In this document: one piece after another, positions 34,191 through 45,093 of the stretch
Layout: every line of letters starts with the position of its first letter
Numbering within the stretch: position 1 is the first letter of the stretch
NCBI GenBank assembly: GCA_004764695.1
Contig: SMSO01000032.1
Location: 6,716,668-6,780,667, forward strand
Source: Schizochytrium sp. TIO01
Taxonomy: Eukaryota; Sar; Bigyra; Thraustochytrida; Thraustochytriidae
Length of the DNA stretch: 64,000 bases
Direction: 5' to 3'
Position numbers and translations under genes: made by a program
The notes under the pieces: model-generated
Told to the model about the DNA's origin: nothing
Seen by the model: the letters and a program-made list of their open reading frames with translations, nothing else
Database searches by the model: none

Positions 34191-34684
34191 GTAAAGAAAA
34201 ACAACATTAACAATAAATACATGAGTAATGGTACTCCTACAGGAAATCACGAATCATCTTTCGAGTGATCCATTGCTAACACGCACTTGAGCTCGGGGAT
34301 ACACATGTTTGAAGTTAACATCGAGAAATGTATATTAAGAAACTGTGAGCGAATCAATTGTTAACGCGATTTACTCCAAAAAATGGATTTTTTGCGTTTT
34401 TGGTCAATAAAAATCAAGAAATATTTCAGTCATGGCTTTGCAGAACAATTTGTTGGATTAGTAGTTATAACATAATTTGGGAGCGCCCTCTGGTGTTCTA
34501 CCTCGGGAAGTATGTCACGAAAAGTAAGGAAGAAAGGAGGGTGTTTTTAAAAAAAAAGAAAGAAGAAAAAACATGTCATCAACTGATATCTCGATTGATG
34601 TGTCGAGAAGATAAAACGTTGGAAAGGGTCCAAAGCATTTGACAGACAGTCGCTTCAAATCGCTAGCCGCATCCAGAACTAGCA

Positions 34685-35647
34685 TTAGTCTGATTGTTGA
34701 GAAGGGATAAGTGCGTCTGTTTCCCTGTTTCGCTTGCCAAGCTTGGGCAATATAAAGAATACACTAGTCGTTGCTTTGTAGTTTTCGTAGTCAGGCTGAC
34801 CTCCCCATTTCTCATCAGCTCGTTTCTCAAGAAGAGGGACACCTGAGACAAAATTGAGTAAGCAAAATACAAAGACGGGGGATAGTACGGCTGCCCATTG
34901 TGTTCCCTCAAAGCTGGATGCACAGAAAAGAAACATACCAGTCCATAAAGTAAATTCACCACAGTAATTCGGGTGTCGAGAATAATACCAAAGACCATAC
35001 TCAATAAACTTGCCCTTGTTGGCTGGATTCTCACGCCAAACAGATTTTTGATGATCTGCTAGAGCCTCAATGCCCATGCCAAGGACCCAGATGGCCAAGC
35101 CAACATAATCTAGCGGGCCGAGCCCACGTTCAGAGGTAGTTGCATTAGCAATGAGAACCGCATACGCAGTGACAAACACCCAGAGTGCTTGAATGTTCCA
35201 GACATTCAAGAATCGCAGGAAATTGGGCTTAATTTCGTCGAAGCGACCATCTTTGCCGTCGCGTAGAATGCGCCTAAACAAGAAGCTTCCGAGGCGGACG
35301 GCCCAAATCGTCACTAAAATGCTTGCAATGGTCGGCCGCAAGCTCACGGGACCTGATTTGCTTTTGTAGCCCGCAGAAAATGTGTACCATGTGCAGGTGA
35401 GATAAGTCAGACTTCCTGTTAGATCAAAGAATCTCTCGGTCTGAAATACATATGCGTGCACGAAAACCAGAAGATTGATGCCGAAGCTCAAGACTATTGC
35501 CATTTGCAAGATTGTGAGCTTAGGCACGAAAGGATCGTCACGACCAGCACCAAGGTAAGTAAGACCTATTGCAACTCCCCAAACGACTACCAGCGCAACG
35601 AGACTTAAGAGGGCCTTGAGTGCCGGTGAGCGCTCTGCTTGAACCAT
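34685..35647 (-). CDS. DUF1295 / steroid 5-alpha-reductase-like membrane protein
   Basis: 320-residue polytopic membrane protein from the ATG at 35647; an earlier in-frame TTG is not a start. About seven to eight hydrophobic segments are visible (for example ALLSLVALVVVWGVAIGL, ILQMAIVLSFGINLLVFVHA and LDYVGLAIWVLGMGIEAL). The family signature is WYYSRHPNYCGEFTLWTG at about 222-239, preceded by WRENPANKGKFIEYG. It corresponds to the C-terminal region of steroid 5-alpha reductases, where His/Asn/Glu residues lie near the NADPH and substrate sites. LLEKRADEKWGGQPDYENYK, near the C-terminus, is also typical. The enzyme probably reduces a double bond of a lipid or sterol in the ER, but the substrate is unknown for DUF1295 members. 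Confidence 0.9.
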   Translation of the reverse strand: MVQAERSPALKALLSLVALVVVWGVAIGLTYLGAGRDDPFVPKLTILQMAIVLSFGINLLVFVHAYVFQTERFFDLTGSLTYLTCTWYTFSAGYKSKSGPVSLRPTIASILVTIWAVRLGSFLFRRILRDGKDGRFDEIKPNFLRFLNVWNIQALWVFVTAYAVLIANATTSERGLGPLDYVGLAIWVLGMGIEALADHQKSVWRENPANKGKFIEYGLWYYSRHPNYCGEFTLWTGMFLFCASSFEGTQWAAVLSPVFVFCLLNFVSGVPLLEKRADEKWGGQPDYENYKATTSVFFILPKLGKRNRETDALIPSQQSD

Positions 35648-36422
35648 GACGGCTACAAGCGAACAGGTTTTACGATGATAGATTTGATCAACGAGATGCG
35701 TCTCAAACAATTCTTAAGCCACGACAACCACAACAACGCTACGACAAGGATAGAATGGGTATCAGACTACGCCACTCTTGGTCTTGAGCGTGCTACGATA
35801 TAGGATTGGTCTCTGCAGATGTCTCCAACTCAAGGTTTCAAGGAGATCGTGAAGCGGAGTATTGTGTTCTGAAGGCGTACAAAGAATGGAGTCGCTGGAG
35901 AAAATGCCACCGTGCTCTAAAAGAACTACTGCTTTAGTTTATCTTATGTACCAGTAGTATCAAGTATGAGTTCCTTTACACTGTGTTCCACAGGCTTTGT
36001 ACTTTATGTACGCATCGCGATGAAGTACGCAAAGTTCATCCTGAGCTGGACGAAGAGTGAGGCACGAGAAGAGGCTGAGCCCGAGCAAAGTAAATTCGCT
36101 GGCTATCTTCTATAAGAGATGAAGAAAAAGGGGGTCATATTATTTTCTCTCACGGACGAAGTTCAAGTTGTTTCCGCAGATTTTTTAAACTTCATGACCA
36201 TTGATATTGGCGCATCTGAAGCTTCGTTGAGGATTTTGAAAGATCAGAATGTACCGAAATTTGCTAGATTATGTCTCAGCTTTTCGATAAGTTGGCCATT
36301 TAGGCAGGAATAAACCAAATACATCTAGTACTCCTTTTCGCTACTATTTCTTTTGGCAAGCGTGATTTATGTATACTTTATATTTAACAAATATCTAATT
36401 GTGCATATCAAGAGTGCAGTAC
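35648..36422. other. Intergenic, no gene recognised
   Basis: About 775 bp between two minus-strand genes. One 64-codon plus frame (36119-36313) has no supporting feature. Confidence 0.4.
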
Positions 36423-39400
36423 CTACTGCGACTTTTGCTTGTTTAAGGCTACAGCTTCTACATCTTGGAGGTCGCGCTCCAGCGATAGTCGTGTAGTCTT
36501 TCGATGATGACCAGAAGCAGTTTGAGTTGCTCTTGCACGAAGCTTCTTTGTAACCCGACGCACGCGAGATGTGGCAATGTCTCGAAGCCTGGAAAAAATG
36601 TCTGGGAAATCTTTCAGAGCTGTCAAAAGAGCATCGCGATCTAGCATGTAAAGAATTGAAACTGCAGTTGCCTTGGCTGAAGCCGTGCGGCGCACAGGGA
36701 GCACCAGTGAAACTTCTCCAAAAAAAGAGCCCGCTGAAATACTTGCAATCGGGACCAGCTTTGGTGCGAGCCAACTATCATCTTCGGATACTGTTGATGA
36801 ATTTCCCCGGGGTTTCGGTACGCGTTTCGAACTGGAGTTAGAATTGGGTATCGGTGTATCTTCTTTGGTAAACTCTTCGACATAAATAAGAATTTTTCCA
36901 GAAGATATAAAAAACATGGAATCCCCAGTTGTGCCTTCCTCAATAATAATATCATCTTGGAATGCAACCATGGGGGTGAGAGAGGTGGCTAGACTAGAAA
37001 TAAAACCATTTCCAGTACAATCGCGAAAAAATGGCACTTTGAGGAATAGCTCCCTTGATGTGAAAATCATGATGTCCCTTCGTAACGAAGGACTCAGATC
37101 TTTCATAATAGCTTCCTCGTTGAAAATTTTTCCTTCTGAATAGCGGAGAGCAAAATAGTCCCGCACTCTATCTCTCAATGGTGGAGGAAGGCGCTTGCTG
37201 CGCATATATTCGTTAAGCTGCTGTGTTTTCTCCTGATACAGGCGTGAGGCCATATTCATACTAAATATTATAGAGCTGATATTTGAAATCATGATGGCAT
37301 AAAATACTGAACCAAGGTACATACTGCCGAGAGTAATCCACATTTCCACAGCACACCAAGAATCATCGAGGTCGCTGCAGTTCAAATTTGTGATTGGGGG
37401 CGTCTCAAAGCCAATGCCAATCATTTGGCCAAGGGCTTTGAAAAACGCCCACATATACTGTTGTCCTTCAGACTTATCCTTAAGTCCAGACATGACAACC
37501 CAACTCGATTCTGGAAAATCCATAACTCTGCACATCATGAATTGTAAGCAACCAATCCAGTGTGCTAATACGAGCAAAAGCATACCCAGCTTGACCATTC
37601 TCATGGTGCTATCGTGAATGCGCACCTTTAGCTTGTCTTCAAGAAACCGCCGCCAGAAAGAAAAGTACTTTGCGGCGCGGCCCATCCGTAGAATACGTAC
37701 TAATTTGGCGATCCTAACAAGGCGGATCAGCTTGAGAGTTTTTGTTGACCTTGTTAGAGCGTCTTCCTCTACACCGCTTATATGACTAATTATCACATCA
37801 ATAGGAAACGAAGAAACTAAGTCAGGAAAGAACCATGTCCACAAATAATGAGTGATAACGTCACTTTTGTGGAGGTGCGTAATCCCATCTGCATCGCAAT
37901 AGCCTGTGAAGAAGTTTTTCACTATGTCCAGGCAAAAAATAACATCAACAGCAAGATTGAAGGATGCCATGTGGTCATTGAGATTCTCAAAAGCGAGGGA
38001 TAGTGGTAGTGAAATAACGGTGATAATCAGAATTGCAGAAATAGAAAGGTCCCAAGTGATATGAAATGTACTGTAAGGATGAATAATCCAATTACTTTCT
38101 GGTTCCCAATCTTCAAACTCCACTAGCGGAGTTCCAGTTGTGGCATTCGCAAGTCCCGGATTACGTATTGACTTTGCAATGTCTCCAATGTGAAATTTGG
38201 TCACATCAAAAATTCTTCCAACGGTTACTCCATGTTGGGCTCCTGTATTCATTTCCAAAGAGTTTACAATCGAGTGATACCAATCAGCTAATTCTTTGAA
38301 GGAAACAGATCCATCTCCATTGGCATCGATAGCCTCAAAGAACTTTTGAATATCCTCCAAAGCGATTTCTGAACCGAGCTCTACTTCAAGGTAATTCCCT
38401 AACTCTTCGCAAGAAACCGTCCCATTTCCGTCCATATCGTATCGCCGGAAAGACTCCCAAAGATCTGGGTAAAGTTTGCGCAGTTCACTCTCGGAGTAGT
38501 TATTCTGCTTGTATGCGCTATCCTCAACAGGATTGGCTGCAGAAGACATATCTTGCTCCTGAAGGTTTCGCTGTGCGCCTTTCTTAAGGTCATTAAGTTC
38601 GTTAAGATCCTTTAGGACGGAATCATTTGGTTTCATACGTTTCAAGCTTGACAGAGGAGTTATTGACCCGGATCGAACTTTCCCGCCAAAGCCTTTAATA
38701 AGATTGCTAACTTGTGCAGATTTGAAAAGGGTGGCACGAAAATTAGACCCAAATTTTCCTTTTGTTTTAACATCTGTCTCTTGCGATGGTGGTTTGTACA
38801 TCGAAGACCTTCGTATTTTATCTCGCGTACCATAGCTCACGCTCTGACGAGTTTGAAAATCTGATATCTCTTTTAATAGCCCTTCAGTTCCTGATGGATT
38901 GGTTGGGGACGTAGGTGTCGTCGGGGTGCTTCTTTGTCGCAACGGGTTTACAGAGGATAACACATCTTGGATACCAACGTCTAGTCCCGCCATTGCAAGG
39001 CGTGACCGGAGCTGTTGCGGAGCAGTGGATAAAGCCCGAACGAGCTCAGATACAACCTGTTTGGTGGATTCTTCATCAAGTGTGATACGCTGTGAAGCCT
39101 GGGACTCCAAGGTTTCTCTCGTACTTTTTCTATTTGCAGTTTCGTGATACTGAGAAGCATCCTGTGTGTAATCATCCTCTTTGTAGTCTGGCCTGGATAG
39201 ACTGTTCTGGTGATCTTGTTGTGAGTAAATTGTTGCTTGATTCGTTTCTATGTAAGTGGACCAATCAGCTCCAGACGATCGCATACTACTTTGTGGTGCA
39301 TGTGCTTGTAGTTCTACCGAATTGTAGGTGGGGAATGAGCTGTCGCCAAAATAAGTTGCTTTTGGCTGAGGTGAACTGAATTCGATTTGGCCTGTAGCTG

Positions 39401-39710
39401 TCGGATTTTGGTAATGCTCAAATGACGGAGTCACAGCACTATATCCTGTTTTCTGCAAAGGGGGTAAAGTTGATCGAGGTGGTGGCGTCCGTCGTAGTCG
39501 CGTTTTACGAGGCCTATCTGAAGGTTGATTCATTGTTTGTACAGGTATTGAAAGTCTCTTATTCGCCTGGGTACTTGTCCTTTTTGTATTGAACGAATGC
39601 TGATATCCTGGAGCCGTCCATTGCTCCTCTGCGTCTGACTGGGTTGTCTCATATGTGTATTTGTTGCTTCGGTCTAAACCTTGATATGTGTTGCTTTCAT
39701 CAGTTGGCAT
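36423..39710 (-). CDS. EF-hand cyclic-nucleotide-gated cation channel
   Basis: 1095 residues from the ATG at 39710 (an upstream in-frame TTG is ignored). The first ~410 residues are Ser/Thr/Gln-rich and disordered. Two canonical EF-hands follow: DMDGNGTVSCEE (about 425-436) and DANGDGSVSFKE (about 461-472). A six-helix voltage-gated-type core spans about 545-820. Its S4 has Arg/Lys at every third position (KLIRLVRIAKLVRILR, about 660-680), and the pore is FFKALGQMIGIGFETPP near 755-770. A C-linker and a cyclic-nucleotide-binding domain (about 900-1025) follow, with the phosphate cassette GSFFGEVSLVLPVRRTASAK. That domain has a Ser/Pro/Lys-rich insertion of about 30 residues. Likely a plasma-membrane cation channel gated by cyclic nucleotides and voltage and tuned by calcium. 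The filter is not a standard GYG. Confidence 0.92.
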   Translation of the reverse strand: MPTDESNTYQGLDRSNKYTYETTQSDAEEQWTAPGYQHSFNTKRTSTQANKRLSIPVQTMNQPSDRPRKTRLRRTPPPRSTLPPLQKTGYSAVTPSFEHYQNPTATGQIEFSSPQPKATYFGDSSFPTYNSVELQAHAPQSSMRSSGADWSTYIETNQATIYSQQDHQNSLSRPDYKEDDYTQDASQYHETANRKSTRETLESQASQRITLDEESTKQVVSELVRALSTAPQQLRSRLAMAGLDVGIQDVLSSVNPLRQRSTPTTPTSPTNPSGTEGLLKEISDFQTRQSVSYGTRDKIRRSSMYKPPSQETDVKTKGKFGSNFRATLFKSAQVSNLIKGFGGKVRSGSITPLSSLKRMKPNDSVLKDLNELNDLKKGAQRNLQEQDMSSAANPVEDSAYKQNNYSESELRKLYPDLWESFRRYDMDGNGTVSCEELGNYLEVELGSEIALEDIQKFFEAIDANGDGSVSFKELADWYHSIVNSLEMNTGAQHGVTVGRIFDVTKFHIGDIAKSIRNPGLANATTGTPLVEFEDWEPESNWIIHPYSTFHITWDLSISAILIITVISLPLSLAFENLNDHMASFNLAVDVIFCLDIVKNFFTGYCDADGITHLHKSDVITHYLWTWFFPDLVSSFPIDVIISHISGVEEDALTRSTKTLKLIRLVRIAKLVRILRMGRAAKYFSFWRRFLEDKLKVRIHDSTMRMVKLGMLLLVLAHWIGCLQFMMCRVMDFPESSWVVMSGLKDKSEGQQYMWAFFKALGQMIGIGFETPPITNLNCSDLDDSWCAVEMWITLGSMYLGSVFYAIMISNISSIIFSMNMASRLYQEKTQQLNEYMRSKRLPPPLRDRVRDYFALRYSEGKIFNEEAIMKDLSPSLRRDIMIFTSRELFLKVPFFRDCTGNGFISSLATSLTPMVAFQDDIIIEEGTTGDSMFFISSGKILIYVEEFTKEDTPIPNSNSSSKRVPKPRGNSSTVSEDDSWLAPKLVPIASISAGSFFGEVSLVLPVRRTASAKATAVSILYMLDRDALLTALKDFPDIFSRLRDIATSRVRRVTKKLRARATQTASGHHRKTTRLSLERDLQDVEAVALNKQKSQ

Positions 39711-41328
39711 GCTCGCCAAAGGCAAACTTTAGTTCTGCGCTTGGCAAACTCCAGCGTTGCTTCAGTTTTTTAAAGCAACGCCTGACAATCACTCTACGTT
39801 GGAAGACTATTGTCACGCCATGAATGGCGAACGTACGATGCAATACTGAGCTCGCGTAGCGTTATTGTTGAAAGTTGGTCCCCAGTAAACCCTTTGTCGC
39901 AACGTTGTGCAACCAAGAGCGAGTTTCTTTGTTCTAGCACACTGCAGCATTTATTGTCCAGTTATGATTGTACCAATCGCCAAGTACCCAGAGTCAATGT
40001 AAAACAGGCCACATTGAAATAATAAAATTTGCTTTTGGAATATAAGGACAAGTTGAATAGCAGTTCTCTCCTTTTCGCACACCTTGTTTCCTAGAACGAT
40101 GCGAGATTATAGTACTAGTAGATAGTGATTAGTATGATATGGCTTGTTATCTGATGGACTGGCTGTTCCAGTCGTCGTTTGGGAAGAATTCGTTATTGAA
40201 TCAAGCACAGTACCTAACACTAGTAGGTACCAGTCAACGAATGCGAATGAATAATATGCCATTTGGCGGGTGAGATATTATCCCGGTTCGGTGGTATCTA
40301 TCATGCCTGACCATGTACACACAGGGACGTTTGCCTACTTTCAAGACTCTAAGCTTTATAAATCAACAACGGATCTCTGCCAATATACCTTTACAAAATC
40401 GTTCTTTTTTTCCCCCAGTAAAAACAAAACTAAACTAATTGAGATAGAAAGAAGGGGAAGACTCATGTAAGGAAAACTAAATTAACCACTTCAACGTTGC
40501 TATGCATTGTCGACTTTGATACCAAATCCATAGAAACTGATTCTTCTCAAGAGGATTCAGAGCTGAGTACTCCAGGCTGAATGATTATGGGCGATTTTAG
40601 CTGTGGTATAGACAACATCACAAAATCTAAACGCCGCAAGTATTCTCAGTCTTTCTTTTATACATCGTTCTTGAGAGAACTAAAGCAGATCAAGGGACAA
40701 TCAAGAATTTATCGGTAAGCAGCACTCGTGCCTCATCGATTCGCTTAGACGCTGGTGTAAAACCAGCGCTTCACTTCTCGGGCTGTTGCGGAAATAAATA
40801 CATTTTTTTTTCAAATAGTCGGAGTCAACATGCATTGACCACGAAACCGAACGCTAAGAAGCAAGGCCCCAAGTTACGCGCCTTTTTTATCATCTTCGGT
40901 TTTCGCAAAGCCACGAAGCACGAAGTTTATGTGGAGAAACCCTGCACCTTTCCAAATGCTTAAAACAAATTTAAATTAAAAATATTTACAGTCAATGGAA
41001 TCCTATGATACGGTTTGCCGAAGTGCCGTAGTAATACGCAACATATCGTTGTATTTATAAAAAGCTCATCTGACATTCTGATAATAAACACTGGAAAGTC
41101 CGACACCCCATTCAGATCCAGACTTTAAACTCATCATTGAGGTGAGAAAACAGATCCTGGACAAGTTCTGACTGCGTGCCAGGAGTGGTCACCAAAGTGC
41201 TATCATCACTCTATCCTTTGCTCCGCTCTCTGTACTTCTCTCTGTCTTGAAAATTTCGCTTTCAAAAGGGTTAGATACCAGTCCGTGTTTATATTTTGGG
41301 ACTATTCTTGACTTTCAGACCTGTGTTT

Positions 41329-41634
41329 CTAAGCGAAATGCATCTGGGCCTCTTGAGCTTTTGCGAACCAACACTGTTGCTTCTTTTGTATAGCTTTGCA
41401 GATGTGCCTCAAAACAACTTGGAGTCTGCCATCAACACACAGAAGGTATATGTCAATTTGGTTTAGGTATTGAATCGGTGCGGGATGAGACTTTAGGGTC
41501 AGAACCTTTCCATTGTTGGGGTAGGACAGCAATAGTTTGCTCCTGCTAGCCCTATCAAGTTTTAGATCAGCACCGAAGGTCGCAAGCAGTCTAGAGAGAC
41601 GCTTGTGTTCGCTGCCTTTCATGTTTCGCTGCAT
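41329..41634 (-). CDS. Hypothetical basic protein (101 aa), doubtful
   Basis: ATG-started frame of 101 codons: MQRNMKGSEHKRLSRLLATF, then SKLLLSYPNNGKVLTLKSHP, LNQIDIYLLCVDGRLQVVL, and a Lys/Gln-rich end. Composition looks more protein-like than in neighbouring frames, with alternating hydrophobic and charged residues. There is no known domain, membrane segment or paralogue in the window. It could be a lone exon or chance. Confidence 0.25.
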   Translation of the reverse strand: MQRNMKGSEHKRLSRLLATFGADLKLDRASRSKLLLSYPNNGKVLTLKSHPAPIQYLNQIDIYLLCVDGRLQVVLRHICKAIQKKQQCWFAKAQEAQMHFA

Positions 41635-42609
41635 GCGATACTTTAGTACTTTGGACTCATCTGAAGTGAAGTGTTGCTTACTATCTTGACAGTCAGCACG
41701 CTCGCGACATCACGTCTTGCTCTTCATTTATTCGTGACACAATTGCAATTAAATGTTTCAGATATAGTCCACGGAGTGCTTGCGAAGACGCCAGCTTCGC
41801 GAAAAGCATGGCACCTTCGCGGCACATTCCTCCACACCCCAACCAGTTTCATTCAGACAAAGACAAGCCTGACTAACTTGAGTTCTTTGTGCTTTACCAG
41901 CGTCGTTAAGATAGTTAGATTGGTTTACCCTAGGGCAAGTTACACAATTCCCAGGTGTATGTACTAAGGATACCTTAGTGGTCTCTGCTCTGCTCTGCTC
42001 CTGTGTTTCTGGCTGATCCCAATAGCTTCGCAGCATTGCTGTCATTGCTCGTGTCCTTGAGGGTGCTTTCCTTTGCCCTTTGCTGCCAGAATCGATCGTA
42101 TGGATGCGTGTAAACAGAGAGGCGATTTCCAGTGGCATTTTCGTGAAGAATTGCTTACAAATAATAAGCAAGCGTGAAAAGCACTACCAGGTATACATAC
42201 ATACATCATACAAAAGAATGACAACACAAATCAGGAACTCTCGAACAGTGGCCCATGTCTCGATCTGCTTGAGTTCTTCGTGCGCAGTTAGATTCTATAA
42301 CTGTTCCTCTTCAATCGACCTCTTCCGAGCACTTCAAGGGTTGAATGTTTGCGGGGTATACACTCTCACGTGAACACCTAAACACGGCCAACTCCTATTC
42401 CACTATAAGGAAATACAAGCGCCTCCAAATGCAATCTGATCTTGAGGAACTGAGGGTTCTATCAAAGAAGCCCTTCAACAATGCACTAAAGAGAGTGGTA
42501 TACGGATTCCTTTCAAAGACATTGCGCAATTCCACGGCATCGTTTCGAGCAAGAATGTGAATCGAATGAATTCCAGAATTATGACAGCAATTAGTCTACT
42601 AGAAGGTGT

Positions 42610-42772
42610 TAACCAGGTAGGTATTAGGTAGAAAAAGATTAGATTCTGAACTGAGTTTGTTTTTAGTTTTAAAACAAAAATTAAAAAAGCTTAGTAGTAT
42701 GTACTACCCTACCTATTAATGCTAGTAGGACTCAGGCGCACTAGTAGGTAGGTAAGGTACCTACTATGATGT
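42610..42772. promoter_or_regulatory. Cluster of GTAGGTA-type elements
   Basis: Repeated CAGGTAGGTATTAGGTAG, GTACTACCCTACCTATT and CACTAGTAGGTAGGTAAGGT elements, about 440-600 bp upstream of the reductase fusion gene. Several are partly palindromic. Role inferred only. Confidence 0.35.
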
Positions 42773-43213
42773 CCGTAGGGATTTATTTTAGTTTGGCTAC
42801 AAACATTTGGAGCAAACCTGGATTGCGCGAAGGCTCTCCAGCTACGGCAGGGATCGTTCGCTCGTCGCGCTGCTCAGCTTGACACTGGGTGCTTAAGCTC
42901 TTGCTGGGCTCCCAGCTGAGAAGATCGTGCTATTTAAACTGTATCTACGTCTCGCCTCGGACTTTAGTAAGTGAGGACTGTGTAGTCGTCATCTGGCGAT
43001 AGTCTTGCGTCAAGCCTTGAGCCTTGATATTCCTGTTAACAGGTGCTGCAAACCGAGTCTACAAAACATAGGCAAGGTGGATTCCAGACCAGGAATTAGA
43101 TTGCACTATATCTCAATCACCCTGCAGCAACACGCTGCTCAACTACTTCAACTTTGAACTAACTAAATTTATTGATTGGTTCAACTGTAGGATTGATAAG
43201 TTAACATTGCAAA

Positions 43214-44743
43214 ATGACTCAAAACTCTTTGCTCAACGTTGATACCCTGCTTGGAATGGGTGTCGGTGCAGCTGCTATTTGGTTTTTGTGGAATAAACTA
43301 GATGACTGGACGTCCGGAAACGATAACCTCCCTACAATTCGCTCGGACCGCAAGTTTTCAGACAGCGACCTTGCCCTGTACAATGGCGCAGACGGTAAGC
43401 TCTGCTATGTTGCCCTTCAGGACGGAACTGTCTTTGATGTTTCTCATGAGAAGGAGACTTTCAGCAAGGTAGGAGGTCGCCAGCTCACCGAGGAAGAGGA
43501 GAAAAAATTTGATGCTGAGAAGATTCGTCTCAGTGCACGCAAGGTGGGTGATTTGATCGTCCCCCAGTTTTTCACGAAGGAAGAGCTTGCCAAGTACGAC
43601 GGTAAGGACGGAAACCCTGTGTATATCTGCGCAAAGGGTGTCGTTTACGATGTGGACCCTGATTTCTACGGCGCAGGTGGACCTTATGAAATTATGGCTG
43701 GCAAAGATGCCTCCAGAGCGCTTGCTCTGGTCTCTCTTGACGCTGCTGACTTTGAAAACACAAGCCTTGAGGGCCTCACTGCAATGGATCTGAACACCCT
43801 TAACGAGTGGATTGCAAAGTTCGAGGCCAAGTACACTCGTGTTGGATACCTTGTTGACCCCAAAACTGGCGTTGCACCTGCCGCTCCCGCCGCGCCAGTT
43901 GCTGAAGTGCCCAAATTTCTCAACAAGGAACGTCAGCAAGTTGAGGTTGCCGAGAAGACAATTCTTTCTCACGACTCCTTCATCCTCCGTTTTCGCCTCC
44001 CCGAAGAGGACATGATTCTTGGACTTCCTGTGGGTAAGCACATTAAGTTTTGGTGCCCAAACCCATCGCCTAGTAAGGAGGGTGAATGGAACGGACAACC
44101 CGATCCTGAGGCAGGCAAGAACGAGATTGAGCGCAAGTACACCCCTAGCTCATCTGACGACGATGTTGGCTTTCTCGATGTCGTTATCAAGGCATACAAG
44201 AATGGTCATGAGCGCTTCCCGGATGGTGGAAAGATGTCCCAGTATCTCGATTCTCTAGATATTGGTGATAAGATTGACATTGCTGGCCCCTTTGGCCGTA
44301 TCGAGTACCTTGGCAAGGGCAGCATTCGAGTTGGTAAAAAGGAAAAGAAGGTGAAAATGATTGGTATGATGGCTGGTGGTACTGGAATTACACCTATGTT
44401 GCAAGTTATCCGTGCTATTCTCAAAGATCCAGAAGATGACACCAAGATCTCTCTTATCTTTGGCAACCAAACTGAGGAGGATATTCTTGTTCGCGACATG
44501 CTTGAGGCCGAAGCTGAGCGCCACCCTGAGCGATTCCGCCTTTGGTATACTCTTGACCGTCCTCCTCAAGAGTGGAAGTATTCCACTGGTTTTATCAATG
44601 AACAAATGATTAAGCGCCACATGCCCCCACCAGGTGATGACTCTGTCATCCTCATGTGTGGTCCTCCGCCAATGATCAAGTACGCCTGCAAGGAGAATCT
44701 GAACAAGCTTGGCTATGCCAAGGATGCACAAATCGAGTTTTAA
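43214..44743 (+). CDS. MAPR haem domain fused to NADH-cytochrome b5 reductase
   Basis: 509 residues; start context AAAATGA. Residues about 5-27 form an N-terminal membrane anchor (LLGMGVGAAAIWFLW). A half MAPR-like unit (FSDSDLALYNG...GTVFDVS, about 48-78) precedes a complete MAPR/PGRMC-type domain (about 117-216). The complete domain keeps FYGAGGPYEIMAGKDASRAL with both tyrosines, one of them the expected haem ligand, and the later Lys-Tyr pair. A Pro/Ala linker leads to a cytochrome b5 reductase module (about 235-509). It has FAD motif RKYTPSS (about 306-312), AGPFGRIEYLG, MAGGTGITPML (about 386-396) and NADH motif CGPPPMIKYA (about 482-491), ending in F. It probably passes electrons from NADH through FAD to its own haem, for P450, desaturase or sterol reactions at the ER or outer mitochondrial membrane. 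Confidence 0.93.
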   Translation: MTQNSLLNVDTLLGMGVGAAAIWFLWNKLDDWTSGNDNLPTIRSDRKFSDSDLALYNGADGKLCYVALQDGTVFDVSHEKETFSKVGGRQLTEEEEKKFDAEKIRLSARKVGDLIVPQFFTKEELAKYDGKDGNPVYICAKGVVYDVDPDFYGAGGPYEIMAGKDASRALALVSLDAADFENTSLEGLTAMDLNTLNEWIAKFEAKYTRVGYLVDPKTGVAPAAPAAPVAEVPKFLNKERQQVEVAEKTILSHDSFILRFRLPEEDMILGLPVGKHIKFWCPNPSPSKEGEWNGQPDPEAGKNEIERKYTPSSSDDDVGFLDVVIKAYKNGHERFPDGGKMSQYLDSLDIGDKIDIAGPFGRIEYLGKGSIRVGKKEKKVKMIGMMAGGTGITPMLQVIRAILKDPEDDTKISLIFGNQTEEDILVRDMLEAEAERHPERFRLWYTLDRPPQEWKYSTGFINEQMIKRHMPPPGDDSVILMCGPPPMIKYACKENLNKLGYAKDAQIEF

Positions 44744-45093
44744 ATGACACTTTTGAAAACACAAATTATCACATAGATTAAATCCATCTTTACAATCCAT
44801 TTGACGATTGGTTTTCTTGTTCTTTATTAAAGGCGCTTCAGGCTTGCCTTTCGTCTTCCTGGGTGGGAACTTTGCATCTACAAAGTCAAACCGCCCGAAG
44901 AGTCAAAACTATTTGCACTAGACCAATCCTGGAATTCTGTCTTTGATTTCTTACTGTTTCGTACCTCGTTTAAATTCCTAAGTTTTGGCAAGCTCTTTTT
45001 GGTGTCTTGTCACAAACGCGAAATTAAAGTTTTGTTCAATAGATGAAGAATAATCGTGTCAACATTTTAATATGCTCGCAGATTCCTAAAATA
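44744..45093. other. Convergent 3' region
   Basis: 350 bp between convergent gene ends; T-rich, no gene seen. Confidence 0.4.

Larger units (their letters stand above)
39711..43213. other. Intergenic, one weak ORF
   Basis: About 3.5 kb. GTAGGTA-type elements lie near 40211-40232 and 42610-42772. A weak 101-codon ORF at 41329-41634 is listed separately. Otherwise no gene is seen. Confidence 0.4.

Noticed and set aside
43358-44098. 246-codon antisense ORF in the reductase fusion gene
   Set aside because: A shadow of strongly biased codons on the plus strand; the plus-strand product has complete domains.
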